DNA of 64,000 bases from Halobellus captivus (GTDB taxonomy: Archaea > Halobacteriota > Halobacteria > Halobacteriales > Haloferacaceae), in assembly GCF_003697845.1 (NCBI RefSeq), contig NZ_RDQE01000002.1, positions 186,001-250,000 of the forward strand, read 5' to 3'. A program made the position numbers and the translations under genes. The notes under the pieces are model-generated. The model was given only the letters and a program-made list of their open reading frames with translations. It was not told the origin of the DNA and ran no database searches. Within the stretch, counting starts at the first letter, position 1, and every line of letters starts with the position of its first letter. This document shows positions 8,139-17,217 of the stretch, in pieces.

Positions 8139-9533
8139 TCATTCCGTCTGCGGCGGCTTCGACGTTTCGACGCCGCTGACCTCGAATCTGGCACCGCCGT
8201 CCCTGCCGGCGACGACGTCGATCTCCCACTGGTGAACGTCGACGATCCCCTCGACGATGGAGAGTCCGTATCCGGGACTGTCGATGTCCGTCGAGAAGCC
8301 GGACTCGAACACGTCCGTTCGGTGTTCGGATGGTATCCCGCTCCCGTCGTCCTCGATGAAGAACCCGCCTTCGAGGGAGCCGACGCGGATCTCGTCGGCA
8401 CCGCCGTGGTCGAGGGCATTCCAGAACAGGTTCTCGAACAGCCGCCGGAGCTGGCTCTCGTACGCTTCGAAGACGACGTCGTCATCGATCTCGAGAGTCG
8501 TTCCTTCGGCGGTGACCGTTTCCCACGAGTCAGGCGTGATCCCGCGGAGTGAGACCGTCGACGGCTCCAGGTCGTCGCCTCGAGCGGCGTGAAGCAGTTC
8601 GTCGATGAGGTTTCGCATACGATTGTGCGCCTGTGCGACTTCATCGAGGTGCTCGAAGTCTCCCGTCTTCTGTGCCAACTCGAGATTTCCCTCCGCGACG
8701 GTGAGCGGGTTCCGAAGGTCGTGTGAGACGGTGCTCGCGAACGACTCCAACAGCTCGTTTCGGTACTGTAGCTGCTGTTCGCGCTCCTTCGATTTGGTGA
8801 CGTTCCGCGAGTGGACGGACAACCCCTCGTCAGTCGGGTAGGCACGGACCTCGATCCAGTAGTCGTACGGCGGGGGACCGCGCGTCTCGAACTCCGTCGG
8901 CTCCTGTGACGCCATCGCCTCGTGGTACCGTTCGTATGCCTCCGTCTCGGCGGCCTCGGGAAAGACGTCCCAGAGACGCTCGCCGAGAACGTCCTCGACC
9001 TGCGTTCCGGTTCGCTCGACCATCTCATGGTTCCAGTAGCGAACCGTCCAGTTCTCGTCCACGAGATAGAACCCGTCGACCCGTTCGTATAATTCGAGGA
9101 GCCGCTCTCTGGTTACCTGAGCCTGCCGCGCCGACCGTCGTCGTGCAACCGCGTGTTGGACTCGATTCACGAGCCGTTCGTACACCTCCGATCCGCCCTT
9201 TTGAACGTACGACGTCGCTCCCGCGTCGACGGCCTTCGACGCGACGGTCTCGCTTCCCTCCCCGGTGAAGAGGAAGAACGGGAGGTTCGGATACTGCTCC
9301 CGAACCGCCCGCAGAAACGAGATACCGTCGATTCCCGGCATCCGATAGTCGCTGACGACGCAGTCGAACACTGCGTTCTCGAGGCGATCGAGACCCGCCT
9401 CGGCGGTGGGTTCCGTGGTGACCGAAAAGCGGGAATCGATCCGTTCGAGGTACGTCGAGACCAGCTCTCTCAACGATGGGTCGTCCTCGACGTAGAGGAT
9501 CCGGATCGGTCGGTTGCGGTCGCTGGAACGCAT
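8139..9533 (-). CDS. hybrid sensor kinase: receiver-PAS-histidine kinase
   Basis: A 464-residue soluble signalling protein. Order: receiver domain (about 9-125; acidic pocket Glu16/Asp17/Asp18, phospho-acceptor Asp62 in SDYRMPG, Lys112), PAS domain (about 145-245; GFYLVDENWTVRYWNHEM), HisKA with His271 in STVSHDLRNPL, and HATPase_c with FENLFWNALDHG (N box), EDDGSGIP (G1) and GYGLSIVEGIV (G2). No transmembrane segment, so it probably senses an internal signal or light/redox through PAS or is controlled by phosphorylation of its own receiver. It is divergent from the winged-helix gene at 9631, with a repeat-bearing 97-nt spacer, suggesting a linked sensory unit. Confidence 0.9.
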   Translation of the reverse strand: MRSSDRNRPIRILYVEDDPSLRELVSTYLERIDSRFSVTTEPTAEAGLDRLENAVFDCVVSDYRMPGIDGISFLRAVREQYPNLPFFLFTGEGSETVASKAVDAGATSYVQKGGSEVYERLVNRVQHAVARRRSARQAQVTRERLLELYERVDGFYLVDENWTVRYWNHEMVERTGTQVEDVLGERLWDVFPEAAETEAYERYHEAMASQEPTEFETRGPPPYDYWIEVRAYPTDEGLSVHSRNVTKSKEREQQLQYRNELLESFASTVSHDLRNPLTVAEGNLELAQKTGDFEHLDEVAQAHNRMRNLIDELLHAARGDDLEPSTVSLRGITPDSWETVTAEGTTLEIDDDVVFEAYESQLRRLFENLFWNALDHGGADEIRVGSLEGGFFIEDDGSGIPSEHRTDVFESGFSTDIDSPGYGLSIVEGIVDVHQWEIDVVAGRDGGARFEVSGVETSKPPQTE

Positions 9534-9570
9534 GGTGCGCGATATTTCGATCGCGATGCGTCAAAAAAAG

Positions 9571-9589
9571 GTTGGTATGTTGTTGGTAT
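9571..9589. promoter_or_regulatory. 11-bp-spaced direct repeat in a divergent promoter region
   Basis: GTTGGTAT occurs at 9571-9578 and again at 9582-9589, one helical turn apart, in the 97-nt spacer between the hybrid kinase (minus) and the winged-helix gene (plus). The second copy runs into the palindrome GTATAC (9586-9591). Spacing on one face of DNA suggests a dimeric regulator, possibly the product of the gene at 9631. Confidence 0.4.
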
Positions 9590-9630
9590 ACTACATCAAT
9601 TACATTTCCGTCGAGACTCAACCCTCGTAG

Positions 9631-10299
9631 ATGGGCGATACGGACGAGATGTCGGACATACGGGCATATGTCCGGAGTTCGAAATATCGACTCACCGTCC
9701 TCGAACAGCTCTTCGAGCGAGGGGACGCGACGCCGACGGAGATCGCCGAATACGCCGACGTCAGGCAACCACACGTATCGCGGGCGCTCTCGGAGCTCCG
9801 GGCTCGGGACGTGGTCGAACTCCGCGTCTCGGAATCACGGCGAGTTAAACGATACTACGGTCTCACGGAGCGAGGGAGAGACGTCTGGTCCACCATTCGA
9901 GAGAACATGAGATCGATCGAGTGGTTCATCGAGGAACCGTCCGACACGACGATGCGATCGGTGGTCGAATTGGTGCGAGGGGAGTTCGGGGACTGCTTGC
10001 GGCTCGTCGTGGCATACGACGGCGAGACGCTGAGGATCCTCCACACCGACGATGAGGTGCTCGCGAGCTACTCCGACGAGGAGTTCGAACGCGGAGTGCG
10101 GAATCTCGTCTTGGAACACTCGATCGAGACGCTGGAGCTGTCCGATCAGGAGTGCTGGTCCGAGATCATGCATTTCCGAGATATCTCCGTACTGAAGGTA
10201 CGATACGGCGACGGAGAACAGATCCTGATATCCTTTGATAACGACCATAACGTCCGTCTTCCGGCGTTCTCGGAAGACGTCGTCTCGCTGTTCAGGTGA
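9631..10299 (+). CDS. winged-helix transcriptional regulator with uncharacterised C-terminal domain
   Basis: A 222-residue protein. Residues about 10-90 form an ArsR/MarR-like winged helix: SSKYRLTVLEQLFERGDATPTEIAEYADVRQPHVSRALSELRARDVVEL, with the wing RRVKRYYGLTERG. The C-terminal ~120 residues (from TTMRSVVELVRGEFGDCLRLVVAYDGE) form an alpha/beta domain with LRLVVAYDGETLRILHTDDEVLASY and a closing ILISFDNDHNVRLPAFSEDVVSLF; I do not recognise a ligand site. It sits between two histidine kinase genes, so it may be an output component, but it lacks a receiver domain. Base composition is a little lower in GC than its neighbours. Confidence 0.8.
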   Translation: MGDTDEMSDIRAYVRSSKYRLTVLEQLFERGDATPTEIAEYADVRQPHVSRALSELRARDVVELRVSESRRVKRYYGLTERGRDVWSTIRENMRSIEWFIEEPSDTTMRSVVELVRGEFGDCLRLVVAYDGETLRILHTDDEVLASYSDEEFERGVRNLVLEHSIETLELSDQECWSEIMHFRDISVLKVRYGDGEQILISFDNDHNVRLPAFSEDVVSLFR

Positions 10300-10396
10300 C
10301 CGGCGACCGTCCCGCGAGAATCGGTCGCCGAATCGAAACCAGTCACATACCATCCGCATACCGATCCTATTCATACGTCGACGGCGAAGACGGCGT

Positions 10397-11419
10397 ATGA
10401 CCGGGGATCTCCCGCCAGCGTTCGACGAACTCGAGGAGAGCGTGCTGTTGCTCGATTCGGACGGGGATCCGATCGATCAGAACGCCGCCGCCGCGGGCTT
10501 CCTCGGCTACTCCGACGAGCGACTCGAGCAATGTACGCTCGCGAACCTCGTTCCGGGACGAACTGCGATCACCGCCGACGACATTCGGGAGGCGCTGACA
10601 CGCGTCGAGGACGAGGAGCCGCTCTCCTTCGAGTGGCAGATACGACGCGCCGACGGCGAACACCGGTGGGTATCGGCCACGCTGAGTCCGGCACACTTCT
10701 CGGACCGCCCCGCCGGGATCCTCGTCGAACTCAGCGATCTGACCGAGTACAAAGCCCGCGGTCGCCGTCTCCAGTTGCTGTACCGGGTGCTCCGTCACGA
10801 CCTCCGCAACGACATGAGCGTGATCCAGGGGTACGCCTCGAACCTGGAGCGGGCCATCGAGGCGGACGACCTCGAGGAACAGATCCAAGTGATCAGACGG
10901 ACCGCCGAAAAGGTCGGCGGGTTTAGCGAGTCGGTGGCGTACCTCGAGCGACTCATCGAGGAGGACGCGACGGAACGGCGGCGGGTCGACGCGACCGAGC
11001 TGGTCTCCGAGGCGATGGAGACCGTCCGGCAGAAGTATCCGGAGGCCACGATCGAAACGGGTCTCGAGGACGACCTGTGGCTCAGCGCCGATGAGGGGCT
11101 GAAACTCGCGGTCGAACACACCGTCGACAACGCGATCAGACACAACGGCTCCAGTGAGGCTCGGGTGACGGTGCGGACGAGCCCTGATCCGAGCGGCACG
11201 TACGTTCACGTCCACGTCCTCGACGACGGACCGGGGATCCCGGAGATGGAATTGAACGCGCTCGAGGGAGGGATCTCGAGCGTGGATCACGGACAAGGGC
11301 TCGGCCTCTGGCTCATCAAACGCTGTACCGAATCGCTCGGCGGATCCGTCTCGATCGAGGAGCGCGACTCCGGTGGGACCCGTGTGACTCTCGAGATCCC
11401 GCGTCTCGATCCGGTGTAG
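10397..11419 (+). CDS. PAS-domain sensor histidine kinase
   Basis: A 340-residue cytoplasmic kinase. The start MTGDLPPAFDELEESVLLLD is chosen because upstream codons are Arg-rich and non-coding in character. PAS domain about 8-118 (LLDSDGDPIDQNAAAAGFLGYSDERLEQCTLANLV, and a PAC-like EHRWVSATLSPAHF); HisKA with phospho-acceptor His134 in YRVLRHDLRNDMSVIQGY; HATPase_c about 225-336 with VDNAIRHNG, LDDGPGIP and GLGLWLIKRC. The H-box form RHDLRND is common in haloarchaeal kinases. No membrane segment or receiver. It lies about 100 nt after the winged-helix gene on the same strand and may respond together with it. Confidence 0.88.
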   Translation: MTGDLPPAFDELEESVLLLDSDGDPIDQNAAAAGFLGYSDERLEQCTLANLVPGRTAITADDIREALTRVEDEEPLSFEWQIRRADGEHRWVSATLSPAHFSDRPAGILVELSDLTEYKARGRRLQLLYRVLRHDLRNDMSVIQGYASNLERAIEADDLEEQIQVIRRTAEKVGGFSESVAYLERLIEEDATERRRVDATELVSEAMETVRQKYPEATIETGLEDDLWLSADEGLKLAVEHTVDNAIRHNGSSEARVTVRTSPDPSGTYVHVHVLDDGPGIPEMELNALEGGISSVDHGQGLGLWLIKRCTESLGGSVSIEERDSGGTRVTLEIPRLDPV

Positions 11420-11535
11420 GTCGCTTTCAGTGGCTGGTGACGCCTCGCGTTATCGATGGCATCGGACGCGCTCGGGCGACGCGACGTAGGTATCGCTCCG
11501 CAACCACTAAACGGCGCTCGCGCCTCCCTCCGGTA

Positions 11536-13053
11536 ATGGCCGACTGGACGGAGCGGTACCGCCCGAGCACGCTCTCGGAGGTCCGCGGCAACGACAAGGC
11601 CCGCGACGCGTTCGCGGACTGGGCGCGCTCGTGGGACGACCACCGCGAGGCCGTGATCCTCCACGGGAGCCCCGGCGTCGGGAAGACGAGCGCGGCACAC
11701 GCGTTGGCGAACGACATGGGCTGGGAGACGGTCGAGCTGAACGCCTCGGACCAGCGGACCGCGGACGTGATAGAGCGGTTCGCCGGCCGGGCGGCGCGCA
11801 ACGCCACCCTCGGCGGGAGCGCGGCCGGCGGCGGCGCGTCGGGGGGCGACACCGCCTCCAGACAGCTCGTGATCCTCGACGAGGCGGACAACATCCACGG
11901 GAACTACGACCGCGGCGGGGCCTCCGCGATCACGAAGCTGGTCAAGGAGTCGGGCCAGCCAATCGTGCTCATCGCCAACGAGTTCTACGACATCTCCCGC
12001 GGGCTCCGGAACGCGTGTCGGGACGTCGAGTTCCGCGACGTCTCCGCGCGCTCCATCGTCCCCGTCCTCCGTGATATCTGCCGCAAGGAGGGGATCGAGT
12101 TCGAGTCGGACGCGCTCCAGCGGATCGCCGAGCGCAACCGAGGCGACCTCCGCGGCGCGATCAACGACCTCCAGGCGGCCTGTGAGGGCCGATCGTCGAT
12201 CGCGGTCGAGGACGTCGTCACCGCCGACCGCGACAAGGCGATGGGGATCTTCCCGTTCCTCGACGCGGTCCTCAAGGAGGAGTCCGCGGAGGAGTCGCTC
12301 CGGTCGGCGTACGCCGTCGACGAGACGCCCGACGACCTCACGAAGTGGATCGAGGACAACATGCTCTCCGTGTACGACCCGGCGGAGGCGACCCGCGCGT
12401 ACGACTTCCTCGCGAACGCCGACGTGTGGCTGGGTCGCGTGCGCGCCAGTCAGAACTACACCTACTGGCGGTACGCGACCGACAACGCCGCCGCCGGGGT
12501 CGCCGCCGCCCGCGACGGGACCAAGGGCGGGTGGACCCGGTACGGCCGCCCGCAGTTCTGGCCCTCCTCCGATTCGACCGCGGACGAGGTGGTCGGGCGG
12601 ATCGCCGAGACGAGCGGCTGTAGCGTCGCGACCGCCCGCAGGGAGGTGCTCCCGTTCCTCTCCGCGGTCACCCACCACTGTAAGCCGCGGGATCTCACCG
12701 TGGCGATGGCGGCCGCCTACGACCTCGACGAGGCCGGCGTGGCGTTCGTCACCGGCTCCGGGGAGTCGACGAACAAGGTCGAGTCGATCGTCGAGGACGC
12801 TCGAGCGCGCCGCGAGGAACGCATGGCGGACAACGCCGACGGCGCGTTCGCCGGCGGAGCCGCACGCGAGAGCGCCCCCGCGGAGACGAGCGAGGCTACG
12901 GGTGACGGAGGCGATCGGGAGGGAGACGGAACCGGCTCCGACGCCGACGAGAGATCCGACGACGCGGAGTCTCCCGGCACCGGATCGGCTGACGCCGAGG
13001 ACGACGACGCCGGAAGCGACGACGGTCAGTCGGGGCTGAGCGACTTCGTCTAA
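11536..13053 (+). CDS. rfcL: replication factor C large subunit
   Basis: Large subunit of the archaeal clamp loader that places PCNA on primed DNA. 505 residues from MADWTERYRPSTLSEVRGN. Walker A GSPGVGKT (44-51), Walker B LDEAD (114-118), and the AAA+ lid and collar domains to about residue 425. A Gly-rich insert (about 93-107) follows the Walker A region. The last ~75 residues are Asp/Glu/Ser-rich and end QSGLSDFV, a good match to a PCNA-interacting peptide (Q-x2-L-x2-F-x), as expected for this subunit. A longer open frame upstream is rejected since it is Arg-rich. The small subunit is not in the window. Confidence 0.95.
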   Translation: MADWTERYRPSTLSEVRGNDKARDAFADWARSWDDHREAVILHGSPGVGKTSAAHALANDMGWETVELNASDQRTADVIERFAGRAARNATLGGSAAGGGASGGDTASRQLVILDEADNIHGNYDRGGASAITKLVKESGQPIVLIANEFYDISRGLRNACRDVEFRDVSARSIVPVLRDICRKEGIEFESDALQRIAERNRGDLRGAINDLQAACEGRSSIAVEDVVTADRDKAMGIFPFLDAVLKEESAEESLRSAYAVDETPDDLTKWIEDNMLSVYDPAEATRAYDFLANADVWLGRVRASQNYTYWRYATDNAAAGVAAARDGTKGGWTRYGRPQFWPSSDSTADEVVGRIAETSGCSVATARREVLPFLSAVTHHCKPRDLTVAMAAAYDLDEAGVAFVTGSGESTNKVESIVEDARARREERMADNADGAFAGGAARESAPAETSEATGDGGDREGDGTGSDADERSDDAESPGTGSADAEDDDAGSDDGQSGLSDFV

Positions 13054-13164
13054 CGGGAGTGGTCGACGAGTCCGTCGTCGGGGACGGGCGAAGCACACCG
13101 GACGGAAGCGAGGGCGCGTCACTGGACGGCGGGAAGGTACGGCACTGGATCGAGAGGGGGCGCG

Positions 13165-14274
13165 TCACTCGGCGGACGGGGAACCGGTGTCGCCGGCCGT
13201 CGCCTCGCTCGCGGCGTCGTCGCCCGCGGCCCCTCCCGGATCTTCGTGGCGCTTCACGCCGGCGAACTCGAAGCGAGCGCCGCCGGCGTGACTTTCCGCC
13301 ACGCTGGCCGACCAGCCGTGGGCCTCGACGATCCGCTCGACGATGGCGAGGCCGAAGCCCGTCCCCTCCTCGGCGGTGGTGTGGCCGGGCTCGAAGACCT
13401 CCTCACGGTGTTCCTCCGGAATTCCCGGCCCGTCGTCGGCGACGTAGAACCCGTCGTCGGTCCGACCGACGAAGACGCGGACGCCGTCGGGGTCGACCTG
13501 CCGGTCGGTATCCGCGGCGTCATCGACGGTCGCCACGCCCCCGTCGAACCCGTCGTCCGACCCGTGTTCGATCGCGTTCCGAAAGAGGTTCTCGAAGGCC
13601 TGTCGAAGCCGGTTCCGGTCACACTCGATCCGCGGGAGCGGCTCCTCGACGACCAGTTCCGCGTTCGCCGTCCGTCCGACCGTGGCCCATGCTCGGTCGA
13701 CGATGACCCGGAGGTCGGCCTCGGCGGTCGCCTCGACCGAGCGCCCCTCCCGGGCGAGAGAGAGGAGATCCGAGATGAGTTCGTCCATTCGGTCCAGCGC
13801 GTCGTGGGCGCGGTCGATCCGCTCGACCGCGTCGTCGCCGTCGAACTCGCGAGCCAGCTCGAGGTTTCCGACGGCGACCGAGAGCGGGTTCCGGAGGTCG
13901 TGGCTGACGACGCTCGCGAACTCCTCGAGCCGCTCGCGTTGCTGTTCGAGCCGGCGCTGTCGCTCGATCCGTTCGTACGCGGGGAGCAGGTAGCCGATCA
14001 CGTCCCCGTCTTCGGTGCGGCGACCGTGCTCGTGGACCCACGTGGGGTCGTCGCCGTCGCGGTCGATCCGGTAGGCGACGTCGACGTCGCCGTCATCGAT
14101 CTCCGCGCGGAGCCGATCGCGGTCCTCCGGATGGACGACCTCGAGCCACGCGTCGAGCGGGAGGTCCTCGATCGGAAGCGCCGGGTCACCGGCCGACTCG
14201 AGCACGACCCGGGAGGGATCACCGTCCGGTCGTCGATACGCGACTCCCGGTCGTGGATCCGCCCGCGGAGACAT
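13165..14274 (-). CDS. sensor histidine kinase with PAS-like input domain
   Basis: A 369-residue kinase beginning MSPRADPRPGVAYRRPDGD. The N-terminal ~110 residues look like a degenerate PAS/PAC (LEVVHPEDRDRLRAEIDDGDVDVAYRIDRDGDDPTWV). HisKA contains His125 in SVVSHDLRNPLS; HATPase_c has FENLFRNAIEHGSDDG, a 25-residue acidic insertion, VADDGPGIPEEHRE and GTGFGLAIVERIV. The acidic insertion sits just after the N box, the same place where the kinase at 58602 carries its repeats. A longer in-frame extension upstream exists but falls in AT-rich intergenic DNA and is not counted. Convergent with rfcL. Confidence 0.88.
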   Translation of the reverse strand: MSPRADPRPGVAYRRPDGDPSRVVLESAGDPALPIEDLPLDAWLEVVHPEDRDRLRAEIDDGDVDVAYRIDRDGDDPTWVHEHGRRTEDGDVIGYLLPAYERIERQRRLEQQRERLEEFASVVSHDLRNPLSVAVGNLELAREFDGDDAVERIDRAHDALDRMDELISDLLSLAREGRSVEATAEADLRVIVDRAWATVGRTANAELVVEEPLPRIECDRNRLRQAFENLFRNAIEHGSDDGFDGGVATVDDAADTDRQVDPDGVRVFVGRTDDGFYVADDGPGIPEEHREEVFEPGHTTAEEGTGFGLAIVERIVEAHGWSASVAESHAGGARFEFAGVKRHEDPGGAAGDDAASEATAGDTGSPSAE

Positions 14275-14538
14275 ACACCACGAAATCGTTCGTGATCCGA
14301 CATAAGTCTTACCTGAATAACATTTGTATGACGCAGACATCAACGCTATAGAATCGTGAATTAACGACCGAGAGGGTGAAATAACTCGTGAAACCGTACT
14401 ACGAAACGTCTCGTGTCCTCGAACGGACCGTTTCTGCCGAGACATATCATTCAAAGTATATTAAAGGGACGGCTCGGTAGTGGCGTCGGGCGCGGGTCGG
14501 GACACAACACGTATCACATCGGGCGACGACGACCCACC
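14275..14538. other. AT-rich divergent intergenic region
   Basis: This 264-nt spacer separates the sensor kinase (minus) from the alcohol dehydrogenase (plus) and is clearly lower in GC than its surroundings. AGTATATTAAAGG at 14455-14467 is a TATA-like element for the plus strand but lies ~75-80 nt before the dehydrogenase ATG, implying a leader. No gene is supported here. Confidence 0.45.
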
Positions 14539-15600
14539 ATGCGCGCGGCCGTCCTTCGCGAATACGGCGAGGAGTTGGCGATCCGAGACGTTCCGGAGCC
14601 GGAGCCGGGACCGGACGACGCGGTCGTCCGCGTCGACGCCTGCGGCGTCTGTCGCAGCGACTGGCACGCCTGGAAGGGCCACGGGGAGTGGGCCGACGAC
14701 CGGGTTCCCCGCGGCCAGGTGCTCGGCCACGAGCCCGCCGGCGAGGTCGTCTCCGTCGGCGACGCGGTCGGCCGGTTCTCCCCCGGCGACCGCGTCGTGG
14801 TCCCGTTCTCGTTGGGCGACGGAACGTGCCCGCACTGTCGGCGCGGCCACGGCAACGTCTGTGCGGACGGGAACGCCCTCGGCTTCGAGCCCGACGCGCC
14901 CGGCGCGTTCGCCGAGCGGGTCGCCGTTCCCCGCGCCGACTACAACCTCGTCGAGCGCCCGGAGTGGCTGCCCGCCCGCGACGCCGCGGCGCTCGGCTGT
15001 CGATACATGACGGCCTACCACGCGCTGGTCGAGCGGGCCGGCGTCGGCGGCGGCGACCGGGTGGCCGTCCACGGTTGCGGGGGCGTCGGGCTCTCGGCGG
15101 TCCAGATCGCGGCCGCCGTCGGCGCACGCGTGATCGCGGTCGACCTCGACGACGACGCGCTCTCGCGGGCCGACGATCTCGGGGCCGCGGAGACGGTGTT
15201 ACCCGAGGAGTCTGATTCAGTTCCCGAACGCGTCCGATCGCTGACCGACGGCGGCGTCGACGTCTCCGTCGACGCGCTGGGGATCGCCGAGACGTGCCGC
15301 AACTCCGTCCGGTCGGTCCGCCCGCGCGGGACGCACGTCCAGGTCGGGCTGACCACGGAGGCCGAACGCGGCGAGGTGTCGCTGCCGACCGACTGGATGA
15401 CCCGCTGGGAGGTGTCGTTCCTCGGCGCCCGGGGCATGCCGCCGACGAACTACGAGGACCTCTTCGAACTCGTAGAGGCGACCGGGATCGATCCCGGGGC
15501 GCTCGTGACGCGGGAGCTGGAACTCGACGAGGTCTCCGATCGGCTCGCCGCGATGGACGACTACGGCGTTCGTGGGATCGAGGTCGTCACGGAGTTCTAG
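14539..15600 (+). CDS. zinc-dependent alcohol dehydrogenase (MDR family)
   Basis: A medium-chain NAD(P)-dependent dehydrogenase of 353 residues. Catalytic zinc ligands: Cys38 (ACGVCRSDWH), His64/Glu65 (GHEPAGEV) and a later acidic residue. The structural-zinc lobe reads CPHC (97-100) and Cys108; the first of the four usual cysteines is replaced, with Asp94 nearby as a possible ligand. The Rossmann dinucleotide site is HGCGGVGLSAVQIAAAVGARVIAVDLDDD, where the Asp at the end of the second strand favours NAD over NADP. The start at MRAAVLREYGEEL excludes an upstream extension in the AT-rich spacer. Substrate unknown. Confidence 0.88.
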   Translation: MRAAVLREYGEELAIRDVPEPEPGPDDAVVRVDACGVCRSDWHAWKGHGEWADDRVPRGQVLGHEPAGEVVSVGDAVGRFSPGDRVVVPFSLGDGTCPHCRRGHGNVCADGNALGFEPDAPGAFAERVAVPRADYNLVERPEWLPARDAAALGCRYMTAYHALVERAGVGGGDRVAVHGCGGVGLSAVQIAAAVGARVIAVDLDDDALSRADDLGAAETVLPEESDSVPERVRSLTDGGVDVSVDALGIAETCRNSVRSVRPRGTHVQVGLTTEAERGEVSLPTDWMTRWEVSFLGARGMPPTNYEDLFELVEATGIDPGALVTRELELDEVSDRLAAMDDYGVRGIEVVTEF

Positions 15601-15621
15601 AGAGGAGTCGGCGCCGGCGTT

Positions 15622-16548
15622 CTAGTCGCCGCCGACCGGCGTCGACCGACCGGTCGCACCGTCGACTCCCCGGAGCACCCACGCCGCGCCCGCGGCGAAC
15701 GCGAACGCGAGGGCGAGCGCGACGAGGTTCACCCGCTGCCAGGTCGCGGTGTACAACACCAGGTCGCGCCCGAGAAGCAGGGTGACGACGAGCGCCGCCA
15801 TCGACCCGGCCGCGAGCCGCCGGACCGTCCGTGCCGTCGAGGCGTCTATCCCGGGAATCCCGCCGTCGATCGCGTCGGTCGCGACGACGAGCGTCGCGAC
15901 CAGTCCGAGGTGCGCGCCCAGCCCGGCGACGTAGAAGGCCCCCTGCGCGCCCGGCGAGTAGGTGAGAAGCGGGACCGCCCGGGAGAAGACGGCGCTCGCG
16001 AGGACCCCGGCGACCGCGACGCCGAGCGCCATTCGAAGGAGTCGGGGCGATCCGCCGCGGTCGACGCTCCCGTCGCCGCGGGCGACGCCCGCGCCGCCCC
16101 ACATCGTCGTCAGGCCGAGCAGCGTGAAGATACACAGCGCGACGATCAGGTGGGCGGCGTGCGTCGACACGGTGTAGCCGCCGGGGACGAGCCCCCCGAT
16201 CGTGACCGTGATCGCGCCGACCGCGATCTGGACGGGGAGGATCGCGACCGCGAGCGTCGCCGCGAGTCGGGTCCGTCGGTCGAGCGACCCGAGCCAGCTC
16301 CACCCCGCCACGCCGAGTATCAGGAAGCCGGTCACCATGGCCCACACGCGGTGGAACCACTCGATGAAGTCGGGGTTGATCGTCATCGCGGGGATGAGCT
16401 GGTCCGAACAGAGCGGCCACTGGGCCTGACACGCCAGTCCGGAGCCCGTCGCCGCGGTGTAGACGCCGAGCGCGAACAGCGCCAGCGTCATCCCCGTCGT
16501 CGCCGCCGCGTACCGCCGGAACGTCAGCCACGCGGGCCGAAGACTCAT
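15622..16548 (-). CDS. ctaA: heme A synthase (CtaA/Cox15 family)
   Basis: Membrane enzyme that oxidises the C8 methyl of heme O to make heme A for terminal oxidases. The 308-residue protein has about eight transmembrane helices. The first extracellular loop contains the conserved cysteine pair Cys40 and Cys47 (GSGLACQAQWPLCSDQ), followed by His66 in EWFHRVWA; another heme-ligand histidine lies in VSTHAAHLIVAL. A CTAAGTA element at 16571-16577 lies ~25 nt upstream on the minus strand, consistent with a leaderless transcript. The heme O synthase and oxidase genes are not in the window. Confidence 0.92.
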   Translation of the reverse strand: MSLRPAWLTFRRYAAATTGMTLALFALGVYTAATGSGLACQAQWPLCSDQLIPAMTINPDFIEWFHRVWAMVTGFLILGVAGWSWLGSLDRRTRLAATLAVAILPVQIAVGAITVTIGGLVPGGYTVSTHAAHLIVALCIFTLLGLTTMWGGAGVARGDGSVDRGGSPRLLRMALGVAVAGVLASAVFSRAVPLLTYSPGAQGAFYVAGLGAHLGLVATLVVATDAIDGGIPGIDASTARTVRRLAAGSMAALVVTLLLGRDLVLYTATWQRVNLVALALAFAFAAGAAWVLRGVDGATGRSTPVGGD

Positions 16549-16672
16549 TGTCCGGGATCGGGCTCGCGCGTACTTAGACCGTTCGACCGGTCCGAGACGC
16601 TGAGAAGGGAGCGGCCGTCGATCCGAGAACGATCGGTCGGGTGAGCCAGCGCTCAGCCGGAGAGTCCAGCGC

Positions 16673-17128
16673 TCAACCGGAGAGCTGATCGCGAGCGCGT
16701 CGCGCCTTCGAGGACATCTCCTCGTCGCCCTCGACGTCCGCGAGCGTCTCGACGGCCTCCAGTTTCCGGACCGCGTCGTCGAGGAACGACCGCACGTCGC
16801 CCGCGTACGCGTATACCATGTAATCGTCGGTCATCACGTCGACGATCGCACCGGGACCGAGCCCCTGCGCGCGCAACTCGAGCACGTACCGGATGAACTT
16901 CCGCTCGGGGCAGCCGCAGTAGGGGTTCGACTGGCAGTCGCAATCGAGGAAGTCCTCCGCGAAGTCTAAGATTCGGTCGCGGGTGGTCGAATCGAGCTTC
17001 GAGAGCCCGTCGCCGGTAAAGAGCATGTCCAGCGTCGCGCCCGCGAACGCGCTCTTGGGGACGTTCGCCTCCAGCTGGGAGGCGAGCTGACGGTGGTTCT
17101 TCACGTAGATCTTGTCGGTGAACGCCAC
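16673..17128 (-). CDS. DUF5814-family cysteine-cluster protein
   Basis: A 151-residue haloarchaeal protein starting MAFTDKIYVKNHRQLASQLE. A compact cysteine cluster, CDCQSNPYCGCPERKFIRY (from about residue 83), suggests a metal site. The remainder is helical (LDMLFTGDGLSKLD, ELRAQGLGPGAIVDVMTDDYMVYAYAGDV). I associate it with DUF5814, which in haloarchaea is found both alone and fused to Lhr/Ski2-type helicases; function unknown. A CTTTTGAG promoter element about 27 nt upstream on the minus strand supports this start. Divergent from the membrane protein at 17218. Confidence 0.75.
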   Translation of the reverse strand: MAFTDKIYVKNHRQLASQLEANVPKSAFAGATLDMLFTGDGLSKLDSTTRDRILDFAEDFLDCDCQSNPYCGCPERKFIRYVLELRAQGLGPGAIVDVMTDDYMVYAYAGDVRSFLDDAVRKLEAVETLADVEGDEEMSSKARRARDQLSG

Positions 17129-17217
17129 GGCTTGCCCCTCGTAGGCCGTCCGGGCTCAAAAGGTGCGTGGTCGCCCGTGCCGTGCGCTTAAGCGGCCGCG
17201 ACGCCAACTACGGCCGA

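Noticed and set aside
14275-14454. N-terminal extension of the kinase at 13165 up to an ATG at 14454
   Set aside because: The added ~60 residues fall in AT-rich intergenic DNA and are not haloarchaeal in composition; the start at 14274 is better.
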